Part shown: positions 36,358 to 46,016 of the stretch, in pieces | How the letters are laid out: every line of letters starts with the position of its first letter | Numbering within the stretch: position 1 is the stretch's first letter | Source of the DNA: an uncultured Desulfovibrio sp. | GTDB taxonomy: Bacteria; Desulfobacterota; Desulfovibrionia; Desulfovibrionales; Desulfovibrionaceae | DNA length: 64,000 nucleotides | NCBI GenBank assembly: GCA_910587035.1 | Contig: CAJUMQ010000003.1 | Location: 62,001 to 126,000 of the forward strand | Reading direction: 5' to 3' | Notes under the pieces: model-generated | What the model saw: the letters and a program-made list of their open reading frames with translations, nothing else | Told to the model about the DNA's origin: nothing | The model's database searches: none | Made by a program: the position numbers and the translations under genes

Positions 36358-38493
36358 ATGATTGAGCAAGCACCAGCCAAAAGAAACCGCCATGCCAAAG
36401 AGCTGGCCACAGCCCTGAGCATTGGCCAGGCAGCCAGGATTCTGCCCCAGGCCCTGGCCCGGGGGCTGAGATATGGCCAGGAGTTTCCGGAATTTCTGGT
36501 GCTGTGCGCGGTGGCTCTGGAAAAATGCGGCCATTACGATACTGCCCTCGCCTGGTGGCACAAGGTTGCCCGCATCCGTCCTCAAAGGCTGGACTGGCTG
36601 GAATCCGCCCTGAACTTTGCCTGGCGCCATGAGGCGGACTGCGCAAAGGCAGCCGAACATATTGGCAAATGGCAGAAAATGCTGGAAAATATATACAGCA
36701 GCCTGCCATCAGCCTCCCTCATATCCGCCCTCTCGCAAAGAGGCTGGATAGGCACAGGATGTGTGGGCATTCAGGACGGCAGCCTCAAAGGCTGGCTCTG
36801 GCTGCCCAGGGGTGAGAGCCTTAATCTGCGCTGCGAATCCGGCGCCCCACCCTCCCAGATACAGATCAGGCCAGTGGCAGCCAACAGCGAACGCGTACTT
36901 TACAGCCTGAATACGCCCCTTTGCGGCCAATCATTCATCCTGTCCCTCACAGATGCCAGAGTAATCCCCATAAATGGCAGCCCTGTGGCCTGCGCGCCAG
37001 CGGCTCTGCAGATTTCCAAAAACAGGTCTGCCAAGCAGGCCAGCCCGGTTACCATTGTCATTCCTGTCTATGATGACCGCGTGGCCACCCTTGGCTGCAT
37101 CGCCTCCGTGCTGGCCAGCAGAAAATTCAACAGGACACCATTTGAGCTGCTGGTGGTCTGGGATCATGGGCCTGACAAAAGGCTGCTGGCGGACCTGCAA
37201 AGGCTGGCGGCCAAAGGCCTGCTGCGCCTGTGCTGGCAGCCTGTGAATACTGGCTTTTTGGGCAGCGTAAATTTTGCCCTGGCGCAAATCCCGGCCGGGG
37301 ATGTGATTCTCCTCAATTCGGACACCATCACCCATGGCGACTGGGTGGATCGTATGGCCGCCCATGCCGCCATGACCGATTGCGCCACGGTTACGGCCAT
37401 TGGCAATGAGGCGGAGCATCTGTCCTTTCCTTCAGCCCATGAGCGCGGCAGGATTAAAACACTTGCGCAAACGAGCATTCTGGACAATGCGGCCAGAAGC
37501 CTGCCCAGGGAGCTTGACCATTGCGAGATTCCGGTGGGCATCGGCTTCAACATGCTGATAACCCGCAGGGCCATCAGGGCCATTGGCGGTCTGGATGGCT
37601 GCGCGGTGTTCCGCGGATATTCGGAGGAGGTGGACTATTGCCTGCGTGCCAAAGAGGCAGGGCTGAAAAATTATGCGGCGCTGAATGTCTTTACAGGGCA
37701 TCTTGGCGGCCGCTCCTTTGGCGCCGGCAAAAGGGCCCTGGCAGCCCAGAACAATGAGGTGGTTTTCAAAAAATTCCCTGCCTACAGGCGCGATTATGAC
37801 CTTTTCATGCAGGCCATGCCCATGGCCAGAGCCTTTGCCTGGATTACGCGCCAGGCCTTGCCAAGGCTTGGACCCATGCCGGAGGTGTTTGTCCAGCCCT
37901 GGAGCGATATTTTTATAAAATCTCCAGATACACCTCCCGCCACCCTGTACTGTCTGCCACGCCCGGACGGCGCAAGAATCTGTCTGAAGATATGCGGCAA
38001 TGCGCCCCTTGCGGCCCTGTTTTTTGATCTGCCCAATGATGCTGCGGATTTGGCCGAAGTCATTGCCATGTGCGGCTTTGCCAAAGCCATTCTCTCGCGG
38101 CCAATGCCGCGCATCGCCGATATTCTTGCGAACATGGGGCTTGCCACAAGTGTCAAGGAGCACGATGGCGATTTGCCGCCTGCCCCGGCAAGTCCCCTGC
38201 CCGGATCAGCCTGGCTGGCCGCGCCGCCAGAGACCCTGGCCGGCTGGCGCTGCCTGTGCGCCCTTGCCCGCCAGAACCCGGGGATAACCTTTTATGTGCC
38301 CAACCTGAAAAAAATGTGGGGCCATGCCCCCCACCCCGCCAATCTGTGGAGTCTCTCCGGCTGCGAGGATGTGCGCCCCTATGCCCCGTCAGGTTTTCTC
38401 AGCCCTGGGCGGCAGACGCAGCTGTGGCGGCATTGGCTGGAGGAGCGGCATGGCGCAAACATCACAATATATGGAGCCCCGGGCGATGTATGA
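36358..38493 (+). CDS. Glycosyltransferase family 2 protein with N-terminal TPR-like region
   Basis: A 711-residue cytoplasmic protein. The first 130 residues are helical and resemble TPR repeats (HYDTALAWWHKVARIRP). A GT-A glycosyltransferase domain starts near residue 229 (VTIVIPVYDDR), with the metal-binding-type LLNSDT near 320 and the acceptor region FRGYSEEVDYCLRAKEAG near 420. The C-terminal 200 residues are unrecognised. The ATG at 36358 is chosen because it directly follows the terminator; no ribosome site is seen. It probably adds sugars to the secreted protein or a surface glycan. Confidence 0.85.
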   Translation: MIEQAPAKRNRHAKELATALSIGQAARILPQALARGLRYGQEFPEFLVLCAVALEKCGHYDTALAWWHKVARIRPQRLDWLESALNFAWRHEADCAKAAEHIGKWQKMLENIYSSLPSASLISALSQRGWIGTGCVGIQDGSLKGWLWLPRGESLNLRCESGAPPSQIQIRPVAANSERVLYSLNTPLCGQSFILSLTDARVIPINGSPVACAPAALQISKNRSAKQASPVTIVIPVYDDRVATLGCIASVLASRKFNRTPFELLVVWDHGPDKRLLADLQRLAAKGLLRLCWQPVNTGFLGSVNFALAQIPAGDVILLNSDTITHGDWVDRMAAHAAMTDCATVTAIGNEAEHLSFPSAHERGRIKTLAQTSILDNAARSLPRELDHCEIPVGIGFNMLITRRAIRAIGGLDGCAVFRGYSEEVDYCLRAKEAGLKNYAALNVFTGHLGGRSFGAGKRALAAQNNEVVFKKFPAYRRDYDLFMQAMPMARAFAWITRQALPRLGPMPEVFVQPWSDIFIKSPDTPPATLYCLPRPDGARICLKICGNAPLAALFFDLPNDAADLAEVIAMCGFAKAILSRPMPRIADILANMGLATSVKEHDGDLPPAPASPLPGSAWLAAPPETLAGWRCLCALARQNPGITFYVPNLKKMWGHAPHPANLWSLSGCEDVRPYAPSGFLSPGRQTQLWRHWLEERHGANITIYGAPGDV

Positions 38494-40630
38494 AGGCGAA
38501 TTTGAGATAAAAGGCAACTTTGCCACTGGCTGGGCCAGAGGCATGCCTCCAGCCGAGCCAGTCTGGGTGGAGCTGCTGGCAGAAGGCGTCAGCGCCGGCA
38601 TTGCCCGGGCGGATCTGGAAACGCCCCATGGCTGCGGCTTCATTCTGGAAGTCCCCATCCCACTGCTGCAGGAGGACACCACCCTGCAAATGCGGGTGGT
38701 AAATTCCGGCTGTCTGCTTGCCCAAAAGCAGACCCCTCCAGAGGCGCAGGCTGCAAGGAGCCTGTGCGGCGAGGTTCAGGTAGGCGGAGCCCTTACATTC
38801 TCCGGCTGGGCTCTGGACCCAAAAGAGCCGGAAAAAAAGCTGACTGTATCTGCCCATTGCAATGGCGAAAAGCTGGCGGAGGCCGTGGCCTGTCTACCCC
38901 AGTATGACCCGCCGGAGGCCGATGGCCACGCCTTCATCCTGCATCTGCCGCCCGAGCTGGCCAATGGCGAAAAAAGAACCATCAGCTTTCTTGACAGTGA
39001 AAACAGGGAACTGCCGGGCAGCCCCCTGAAAATAGGCGCCGCCATTCCCGATGTGTCCAGCTGGTGCGCCCAGCGCAAAAACATCGGCCCGGATGACCAG
39101 AAACTGCTCGCCGAGCTGCTGCGCAAGGTGGAGCGCATGCTGCCGGATCTGGTGGCTTCCGCAAATCTGGCGGACTGGAAAAAGGCCTTCCCGCCGCCTG
39201 CCCCCAAAGGCAGGGCCAAATTTGCCATCCATGCACCTTTTCTGACAGCAAGGGAGCTGGCTGCCCTGCTCAAGCAGCAAAAAGGCCTTGACTGCCGCAT
39301 TGATGCCGCCAACCCCGATGCCGTTCTGCTGCTGCGCCCGGAGGATCGTCTGCACCCCCATGCCCTGGCCCTGCTCCATGAGACGCTGTTTGCCACAGGC
39401 GCAGCCATTGCCTATGCCGACGGCGAGGATGATGCCTTGCCCCTGCTCCGCCCTGCCTGGGACAGGCATGCCTTTCTCGGCCATGACTATCTTGGCCCCA
39501 TGCTGGTACGCGGCCAGGCTTTCAGGCAGGCTGGTACAAAGGCCGATCCGGACTATCATGCCCTGCGGTTTGATCTGGCCATGAATTGCGGCGGCGGGAT
39601 CGCGCACCTGCCGCAACTATTGTCTGTGGAGGCGCCTTTTACAGATACAGGCCGGCGCAAGCAGGCCATGGAAAACTGGCTGGCCGACAATGCCCCGGCG
39701 GGCTCGCGTGTGGACAGTCTCGGTGGCGGCCTGTTTGGCATCCATTACGGGCTTGCCAAAAAACCGGCGGTCTCCGTGATCATACCTACCCGCGACCATG
39801 CCGATCTGCTGTCCCGCTGTGTGCAGTCCCTTGCATTAACCGACTGGCCAGATGCGGAGTATATAATCGTCGACAATGGCTCTGTTGAGGAGGATGCCAG
39901 AAGCCTGCTTGGGGAGCTGGCCGGCAGGGAGAACTTCCGCGTCATCCGCGATGCCGGCGTCTTCAACTATGCCCGCCTCAACAATGAGGCCGCGGCCATT
40001 GCCAGGGGCGAGTTGCTTTGCCTGCTCAATAATGATACTGAAATTCTTTCCGCGGACTGGCTTGCGGAACTGGCCGCCCCCCTGCTCTTTGAGGGGGAAA
40101 ATGCCGGCTGCGCCGGCGCCAGGCTGCTCTGGCCCAATGGCCTGGTGCAGCATGGGGGGGTGGTGACCGGCCCGCTTCATCTGGCCGCCCATGTGGGCAA
40201 CCGCTGGCTGGCTGATGAACCTGGCTACATGGGCCGCAATTTTATCCTGCAGCAGTATAGCGCGGTCACTGCGGCCTGTCTGCTTACGCCAAAAAAACTT
40301 TTTCTGGAAACAGGCGGTTTTGACGCCCGATCCTTTGCGGTGACATTCAATGATGTGGACTACTGCCTGCGCCTGCGCGCCCTGGGCAAAAAGATTGTCT
40401 GGACGCCCCATGCGCAGCTGCTGCACCATGAATCTGCAAGCCGCGGCCGGGATGTGACTTCTGCGGCCAAAGCCAGGGCAAGACGGGAATATCAGCATTT
40501 TCGCACACGCTGGGGCGATTATGTGGATCCTTTTCATAATCCCAATTTGCCCCTTTGCGCCAATATGGAACCATTTTATGGACTGGCCCTGCCCCCCCGC
40601 CACAGGGGGCCGCGCATGATCAGTGGCTAA
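38450..40630 (+). CDS. Glycosyltransferase family 2 protein with N-terminal beta domains
   Basis: A 726-residue protein. The N-terminal 230 residues look like two beta-sandwich modules (FEIKGNFATGWARG, LTFSGWALDPKEPEKKLTVSAHC cut short here), a linker domain follows, and a GT-A domain begins near residue 437 (VSVIIPTRDHADLLSRCVQS) with LLNNDTEI as the metal site and VTFNDVDYCLRLRALG as the base region. The ATG at 38450 is preceded by GGAGGAG at 6 bases and overlaps the previous gene by 44; ATG at 38486 is the alternative. Acts in surface glycan or glycoprotein synthesis. Confidence 0.85.
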   Translation: MAQTSQYMEPRAMYEGEFEIKGNFATGWARGMPPAEPVWVELLAEGVSAGIARADLETPHGCGFILEVPIPLLQEDTTLQMRVVNSGCLLAQKQTPPEAQAARSLCGEVQVGGALTFSGWALDPKEPEKKLTVSAHCNGEKLAEAVACLPQYDPPEADGHAFILHLPPELANGEKRTISFLDSENRELPGSPLKIGAAIPDVSSWCAQRKNIGPDDQKLLAELLRKVERMLPDLVASANLADWKKAFPPPAPKGRAKFAIHAPFLTARELAALLKQQKGLDCRIDAANPDAVLLLRPEDRLHPHALALLHETLFATGAAIAYADGEDDALPLLRPAWDRHAFLGHDYLGPMLVRGQAFRQAGTKADPDYHALRFDLAMNCGGGIAHLPQLLSVEAPFTDTGRRKQAMENWLADNAPAGSRVDSLGGGLFGIHYGLAKKPAVSVIIPTRDHADLLSRCVQSLALTDWPDAEYIIVDNGSVEEDARSLLGELAGRENFRVIRDAGVFNYARLNNEAAAIARGELLCLLNNDTEILSADWLAELAAPLLFEGENAGCAGARLLWPNGLVQHGGVVTGPLHLAAHVGNRWLADEPGYMGRNFILQQYSAVTAACLLTPKKLFLETGGFDARSFAVTFNDVDYCLRLRALGKKIVWTPHAQLLHHESASRGRDVTSAAKARARREYQHFRTRWGDYVDPFHNPNLPLCANMEPFYGLALPPRHRGPRMISG

Positions 40631-40648
40631 ACCCAGAGGAGATGCCCT

Positions 40649-41935
40649 ATGAACCCACGCACGATTTTAATAATCCATCAGGCTTTTCCCGGCCAGTTTG
40701 GCACGCTTGCCCGGACACTGGCCAAACAGGGGCACAGGGTTTTCGCCCTGGCCCTAAATCCCCAGGAAAGGGTGGAAGGTGTACGCATCATCCGCTATGC
40801 GCCAGTGAGAGCGCAGGACACCAAGGAGATGCCCTATCTGGACAAGGAGATGGACTCCAAACTGCTCAGGGCGGAGAGCGTTTACAAGGTCATGGCAGCC
40901 CTCAAAAAGCAGGGTCTGGAGCCGGATGTCATCTATGCCCATCCTGGCTGGGGCGAAGCCATGTTTGTGCGCGATGTCTGGCCCAAAGCCCGTTTTGTGG
41001 TCTATGCGGAATGGTTTTATCATGCCACTGGCCAGGAGGTTAATTTTGACCCCGCTGTGCCTGCCCTTACGGAAGAGGAGACCCTGCGCCTGGCAATCAA
41101 GAACACGCCCTTTTTGCATGGGCTCAGCGATTGCGATGCGGCCATCGCCCCCACCAACTGGCAAAAAAGCCGCTATCCGGCCTGGGCCTGGGACAAGATC
41201 AGGGTCATCCATGACGGCCTGGATCTGCAGGAGCTGGCTCAGGTCAGACCCAGGGGTCTGGGCATCCCGTCCCAGGGCCTGAAACTCCGCAAGGGCATGC
41301 CCATTGTGACATACTCGGCCAGGCATCTTGAGCCTGTGCGCGGATTCCACTATTTCATGCGCGCGCTGCCAAAAATTCTGGCGGCCAATCCCCAGACCCA
41401 TGTGGTGATCATGGGCAGGGATGCCGGCACTCCCCAGACCAGCGGCTATGGCGCGGACAATCCCTCCGGCCTGAGCTGGCGCAGGGCCATGGAAAAGGAG
41501 CTGGCGGGCGCTGTGGACTTTAATCGCGTGCATTTTCTGGGCATGCTGGAGCGCAGGCTCTATCTCTCCATGCTCAAGCTCAGCGCATGCCATGTCTATC
41601 TCACCACGCCCTTTATCCTCTCCTGGTCATTTCTTGAGGCGGCGGCCCTGGGCGTGCCCATTGTGGCCTCCAACACCCCGCCTGTGATGGAATTTGACAA
41701 TCTCGACGGCATTGAATATGTCGGCTTTAATGAGCCGGATGCCCTGGCGGCCAGGGTCGTCAACCGCCTGAACAACATAGGCGCGGATTATTCCCAGAGC
41801 AATATGAAGAAACTGGCCAACATGGATTTCTCGCATACAATACCGGCAATCACCGAGGTGCTGGTCACAGGCAGCCGCGGCCGGGACAATGATTCCGTTG
41901 TGGAGGATCTGGTCATCATCGATGATGACGAATAA
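40649..41935 (+). CDS. Glycosyltransferase family 4-type (GT-B)
   Basis: A 428-residue GT-B enzyme. The N-terminal Rossmann domain begins ILIIHQAFPGQFGTLARTLA and the C-terminal domain carries FHYFMRALPKILAANPQTHVVIMGR and the nucleotide-sugar EAAALGVPIVASNTPPVME (E-x7-E type) segment. The tail ends in an acidic VIIDDDE stretch. GAGGAG precedes the ATG. It is the third glycosyltransferase of the block; donor and acceptor are not known. Confidence 0.88.
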   Translation: MNPRTILIIHQAFPGQFGTLARTLAKQGHRVFALALNPQERVEGVRIIRYAPVRAQDTKEMPYLDKEMDSKLLRAESVYKVMAALKKQGLEPDVIYAHPGWGEAMFVRDVWPKARFVVYAEWFYHATGQEVNFDPAVPALTEEETLRLAIKNTPFLHGLSDCDAAIAPTNWQKSRYPAWAWDKIRVIHDGLDLQELAQVRPRGLGIPSQGLKLRKGMPIVTYSARHLEPVRGFHYFMRALPKILAANPQTHVVIMGRDAGTPQTSGYGADNPSGLSWRRAMEKELAGAVDFNRVHFLGMLERRLYLSMLKLSACHVYLTTPFILSWSFLEAAALGVPIVASNTPPVMEFDNLDGIEYVGFNEPDALAARVVNRLNNIGADYSQSNMKKLANMDFSHTIPAITEVLVTGSRGRDNDSVVEDLVIIDDDE

Positions 41936-41998
41936 GCCGCGCGGCTGAGCCGGCACGCGAAACATGCTTAAACCCATGGCCGTATCGGGCCTGTCCCG

Positions 41999-44422
41999 AT
42001 GCGGCCATATCCTCAGGTTGTCTTGTCCAGATCCATTGCACTCATCGCACCCTCGCCAGTGCCCTTTCAGATTGGCGGCGCGGAAAAATTCTGGTGGGGC
42101 CTGTACCAGGCTCTTGCAGCCAGACCGGGAATCCTTGCCGAAATAATCAAGCTGCCATCGCCGGAGGCTACCTTTGGCCAGATTGTGCAGTCCTACCGGC
42201 AATTTGCGGAACTTGATCTTGCGCATTTCGACATGGTCATTTCCACAAAATATCCGGCCTGGATGATCCGGCATCCCAATCATGTGCTGTACATGCAGCA
42301 TACCCTGCGCGGCCTGTACGACACATATCATTTTACAGGCCTGCCCGAGACCGTTGGCGAAGTTCCGGCCAGGCTCGAATCCCTCCTGGCCCTGGCCCGC
42401 AAACCACACCCGGACAGGGCGGACCTGGCTACCATGTTTGAGCTGTGCGATCGCGCTCTGGCAGACAAAAACCTGCCGCCACGGCTCTTTGCCTTTCCTG
42501 GCCCCCTGATCCGCGAGCTTGTGCATTTTTTTGACCGCGTGGCCCTGGCTCCAGGGCAGATATCCGCCTACCTGGCCATTTCACAAACTGTGCGGCAAAG
42601 GCCGGAATATTTCCCCCAGGGCAGGGATGTGCTGGTTCTGCACCATCCCTCGGACATTGAGCGCTATCTCAATGACACTGGCAGCTATATCTTCACTGCC
42701 AGCCGCATAAATTCCACAAAAAGGGTGGAGCTGCTGGTGCGGGCCATGGCCCATGTGCGGGCCAATGTGCCCCTGAAAATAGCCGGCACAGGCCCGGAGC
42801 TGGAGAATCTCAAAAAACTTGCGGCCGCGGACCCACGCATCGAGTTTCTTGGCCATGTGCCGGATTCCGACCTTCCCAAACTGTATGCCGGGGCCATCTT
42901 TGTGCCCTTTGTGCCCTATCAGGAGGATTACGGCCTCATCACCATTGAGGCCATGAACTCCGGCAAGCCTGTGCTCACGGCCACGGATTGCGGCGGCGTC
43001 TGCGAATTTGTGCAAAACGGCATCACTGGCCTCTGTGTTGAACCAAACCCGGCTGCCATTGGCCAGGGCATGCAGAAATTGCTGGACAACCCGGAACTTG
43101 TGGCAAAAATGGGCCAGCTGGCAAAAGACAGGGTCGCCTCCATACGCTGGCCCCAGGTGGTGGAAGCCCTGCTGCTGCATGCAGCGGGCGAAAGGGCCAG
43201 GGGTTCCGGTGACAAGGTCATAGTATGCAGCACCTTTGCGGCAGACAGGTTTGGCTCCGGTGGCCAGAGGCGGCTGTATCATTATTGCAGAGCCCTGGCG
43301 GCAAGATTTTCCGTCTGCCTCATCTGCGGCGGCGATGGCGCCATGGCAGAGAGCGAGGAGCTGGCTCCCAATTTCTGGCAGCTGGCCATTCCCAGGCCCC
43401 GGCCTCTGCTGGAGGAGATTGAACGCCTGAAAAATGCCACCGGCGCCAGCATGGATGATGTGGCCATCATGCTGGCCAGCTCCGCATGGCCGGCATATCT
43501 GGACATGCTGGCATCCCAGCGCGCCGGAGCGGGACTGGTGGTGGCCTCCCACCCATATCTCCAGCCCATGATCAGCCAGGTCTGCGGAGATTTGCCCCTG
43601 ATCTACGATGCCCATAATGTGGAATATGATCTGAAGAGGTCCATCCATGGCATTGACGGGTCCCTTGTGGGCAGTGTGCGCCGTGTGGAGGAGGAATGCT
43701 GCCGGGCGGCCTGCGCCATCACCTGCTGCAGCGCCGGGGATGCCGCCAGGCTGGCCAGCCTCTACAATGTGCCGCAAGACATTTGCCATGTGCTGCCCAA
43801 TGGTTTTGACAGCGATGAAATCACCTTTGCGGACAGCCGCAAGCGCCAGAGGCTCAGGCAGCAGCTCCCCTTTGCCGCAGCAAGGCTTGCGCTGTTCACA
43901 GGCAGCGGCCATGGCCCAAACGTGGAGGCCGCCAGGGAGATTATAGCCATGGCGCCAAAGCTGCCGGATATCCAGTTCATTCTGGCCGGCAGCGTCTGCA
44001 ATCCCTTAAAATATGACAATTTGCCTCCAAATACGCATCTGGCCGGCATTGTATCCGAAAAAGCAAAAAACATTCTGCTCATGGCGGCGGATATTGGCCT
44101 GAACCCGGTCACCACGGGATCGGGCACAAATCTCAAGATCATTGAATATCTGGCATCAGGGCTGGAATGCCTTTCCACCCCCTTTGGCATGCGCGGTATG
44201 GCCGGCGAATATGCGCCCCTGGCGCATGTGTGCGAATTGCCGGATTTTCCGGCAGCCATGCGAAAAATTATCGCCAACCCCATTGCCGCCAATGTGGCGG
44301 ACGGGATTGCCAGCCGTGTGGCGGATACATGTTCCTGGCAGGCCTGCCTGCGGGATCTGCCGGAGATTGTGGCCCGGTGCCTGCAAAAAAGAGGGGATAA
44401 GACCCAAAATGCAGCAATTTGA
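41999..44422 (+). CDS. Double glycosyltransferase (two GT4-type modules fused)
   Basis: An 807-residue protein with two GT-B modules. The first (residues 1 to about 400) has SPVPFQIGGAEKFWWGLYQ, YIFTASRINSTKRVELLV and the E-x7-E-type region EDYGLITIEAMNSGKPVL. The second (about 405-800) starts KVIVCSTFAADRFGSGGQRR, continues with LIYDAHNVEYDLKR and VLPNGFD, and ends with GSGTNLKIIEYLASG. It could add two sugars in sequence. The ATG at 41999 lacks a clear ribosome site, but an in-frame stop upstream prevents a longer protein. Its stop overlaps the next small gene. Confidence 0.85.
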   Translation: MRPYPQVVLSRSIALIAPSPVPFQIGGAEKFWWGLYQALAARPGILAEIIKLPSPEATFGQIVQSYRQFAELDLAHFDMVISTKYPAWMIRHPNHVLYMQHTLRGLYDTYHFTGLPETVGEVPARLESLLALARKPHPDRADLATMFELCDRALADKNLPPRLFAFPGPLIRELVHFFDRVALAPGQISAYLAISQTVRQRPEYFPQGRDVLVLHHPSDIERYLNDTGSYIFTASRINSTKRVELLVRAMAHVRANVPLKIAGTGPELENLKKLAAADPRIEFLGHVPDSDLPKLYAGAIFVPFVPYQEDYGLITIEAMNSGKPVLTATDCGGVCEFVQNGITGLCVEPNPAAIGQGMQKLLDNPELVAKMGQLAKDRVASIRWPQVVEALLLHAAGERARGSGDKVIVCSTFAADRFGSGGQRRLYHYCRALAARFSVCLICGGDGAMAESEELAPNFWQLAIPRPRPLLEEIERLKNATGASMDDVAIMLASSAWPAYLDMLASQRAGAGLVVASHPYLQPMISQVCGDLPLIYDAHNVEYDLKRSIHGIDGSLVGSVRRVEEECCRAACAITCCSAGDAARLASLYNVPQDICHVLPNGFDSDEITFADSRKRQRLRQQLPFAAARLALFTGSGHGPNVEAAREIIAMAPKLPDIQFILAGSVCNPLKYDNLPPNTHLAGIVSEKAKNILLMAADIGLNPVTTGSGTNLKIIEYLASGLECLSTPFGMRGMAGEYAPLAHVCELPDFPAAMRKIIANPIAANVADGIASRVADTCSWQACLRDLPEIVARCLQKRGDKTQNAAI

Positions 44423-44720
44423 CATGCGCGTTTTCATGGATGGAGTCCGTGCCCTTGCTGGCGAATCCACCGCCAGAATGACCTTTGCCCAGGCCCTGAA
44501 AGCCTGCATGGGCAAGGATGGCGAGGAATTTGTCAAACAGGCCTATCCCCTCATTCTTGACAGATGCGCCGATCCCATAGGCCTTGCGGATTATGCCCGT
44601 GTTGGCGCCAGCAAACGCAAAAAGATCATTGCCCTTCTCTCCCTGGCCCTGTGTTCGGAAAGTCTGGCCAGATACGGCGCCGGCAGGCTGCTGCTGCGCC
44701 TCCGCGGACGCAAATTCTGA
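44409..44720 (+). CDS. Small conserved-looking hypothetical protein in the glycosyltransferase run
   Basis: A 103-residue, helical, basic protein (VGASKRKKIIALLSLALCSESLA cut here; ends RLLLRLRGRKF) with no motif I recognise. The ATG overlaps the stop of the double glycosyltransferase by 14 bases and the TGA overlaps the ATG of the RNA methyltransferase gene (TGATG), so it is embedded in a coupled run, which supports it being real. GAGGGGAT lies upstream. Confidence 0.65.
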   Translation: MQQFDMRVFMDGVRALAGESTARMTFAQALKACMGKDGEEFVKQAYPLILDRCADPIGLADYARVGASKRKKIIALLSLALCSESLARYGAGRLLLRLRGRKF

Positions 44721-45970
44721 TGCCATTGCGTTCCTTTCGCCTTGTCTGCGCGGAGTCTGACGTTCCGCTGGTGGAACAACTGCTGGAGGCCGAGGGCTAC
44801 AGGTTTGAGCCTGAGCCCTTTTCTCCCATATGCCGCAGGCTGCTGGCGGAACCCGCCCCCCTGGGCTCATCTCTGGCCGCTTTTTTTGGCCTGATCTATA
44901 TTCAGGACAGGTCCTCCATGCTGCCGCCTCTGGCACTGGCGCCCAGGCCCGGGGCGACAGTGCTGGACATGTGCGCAAGCCCGGGAAGCAAAACCGGTTT
45001 TCTGGCGCATATTGTGGGCAATGCCGGCTTTGTGCTGGCCAATGAGCCCAATGCCGCAAGGCTTGCAACATTGCGGGCCAATATGCAAAGGGCCAATCTT
45101 TTGCAGGTTGGCACCTGCGCATATGCAGGTGAAAAAATACCCCTGCCGGAAAATTCTCTTGACTATATCCTGCTCGATCCTCCTTGCTCCGGCTGGGGCA
45201 CAGCGGAGAAAAATCCGGCAGTGCTGCGCCTATGGCAGGGCAAAAATCTGGACAGGCTCACAGCCATCCAGAAGAGCCTTCTGCGCCAGGCGGCCAGGCT
45301 GCTAAAACCTGGCGGCCGCCTGCTCTACTCCACCTGCACCACCAACAGGGATGAAAATCAGCTCCAGACAATTTTTGCGGAGCGGGAACTGGGGCTTGCG
45401 CGCGAACCATTACAACCTTTTGCCGGATTCACTTTTGAGGACAGTGGCGAAGGCTGCCTGCTTGTGGCAGGGGAGGCCTCCCAGGCGCAAGGGTTTTATC
45501 TCTCCCTGCTGCGCAAACCCGGCATCGCGGCGGAAAATGCGCGCGGCAGGCCGGATGGCCTTAGCCAGCTGCCGGATGCCGCGTGGCCCCGGGACATCTG
45601 CGACCCGAGCCTGCTGCCGCCTGGCATTGCCTGCAATTTCAATGGACGCGCCCGTTTTCTTCCAGATGGCGCCTGGTGTGTTGTGCGGCCAGGTTTTGCA
45701 TGGCAGGGCTCCCTGCTGGGCCAGATGCGCGAGGCCGCAGGCCAGGCTGCCCTCGTGCCCCAGCCCTGGCAGCGGGGCACAATTCCACACGCTGCGCCCC
45801 GCCTCACTCTTGCTGAGCCGGCGCGTATAAGGGATCTCCTTTGTGGCAGAAATGTATCCACAGACATTCGGGCAGCAAGGGCGGCCCTTTGCTGGCGCGA
45901 TCTCCCTCTGGGCATTGTTGATATAAAAAATGGCCGCGCCATCTCCCGTTTTGGCCTGTGCAAGGCATGA
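44720..45970 (+). CDS. RsmB/NOP-family RNA (cytosine-C5) methyltransferase
   Basis: A 416-residue SAM-dependent methyltransferase. The SAM motif is VLDMCASPGSKTGFLA near residue 80, the catalytic Cys motifs are LLDPPCSGWG and LLYSTCTTNRDENQ, and a C-terminal PUA-like RNA-binding region follows. The length and domain order resemble RsmF/NSUN-type enzymes that make m5C in rRNA or tRNA. The exact target base cannot be told. The ATG at 44720 overlaps the upstream stop. Confidence 0.9.
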   Translation: MPLRSFRLVCAESDVPLVEQLLEAEGYRFEPEPFSPICRRLLAEPAPLGSSLAAFFGLIYIQDRSSMLPPLALAPRPGATVLDMCASPGSKTGFLAHIVGNAGFVLANEPNAARLATLRANMQRANLLQVGTCAYAGEKIPLPENSLDYILLDPPCSGWGTAEKNPAVLRLWQGKNLDRLTAIQKSLLRQAARLLKPGGRLLYSTCTTNRDENQLQTIFAERELGLAREPLQPFAGFTFEDSGEGCLLVAGEASQAQGFYLSLLRKPGIAAENARGRPDGLSQLPDAAWPRDICDPSLLPPGIACNFNGRARFLPDGAWCVVRPGFAWQGSLLGQMREAAGQAALVPQPWQRGTIPHAAPRLTLAEPARIRDLLCGRNVSTDIRAARAALCWRDLPLGIVDIKNGRAISRFGLCKA

Positions 45971-46016
45971 CGGCACAGGCAAAATCCATCAAACTCTCTG
46001 CAATCTGGTAGTCTCT

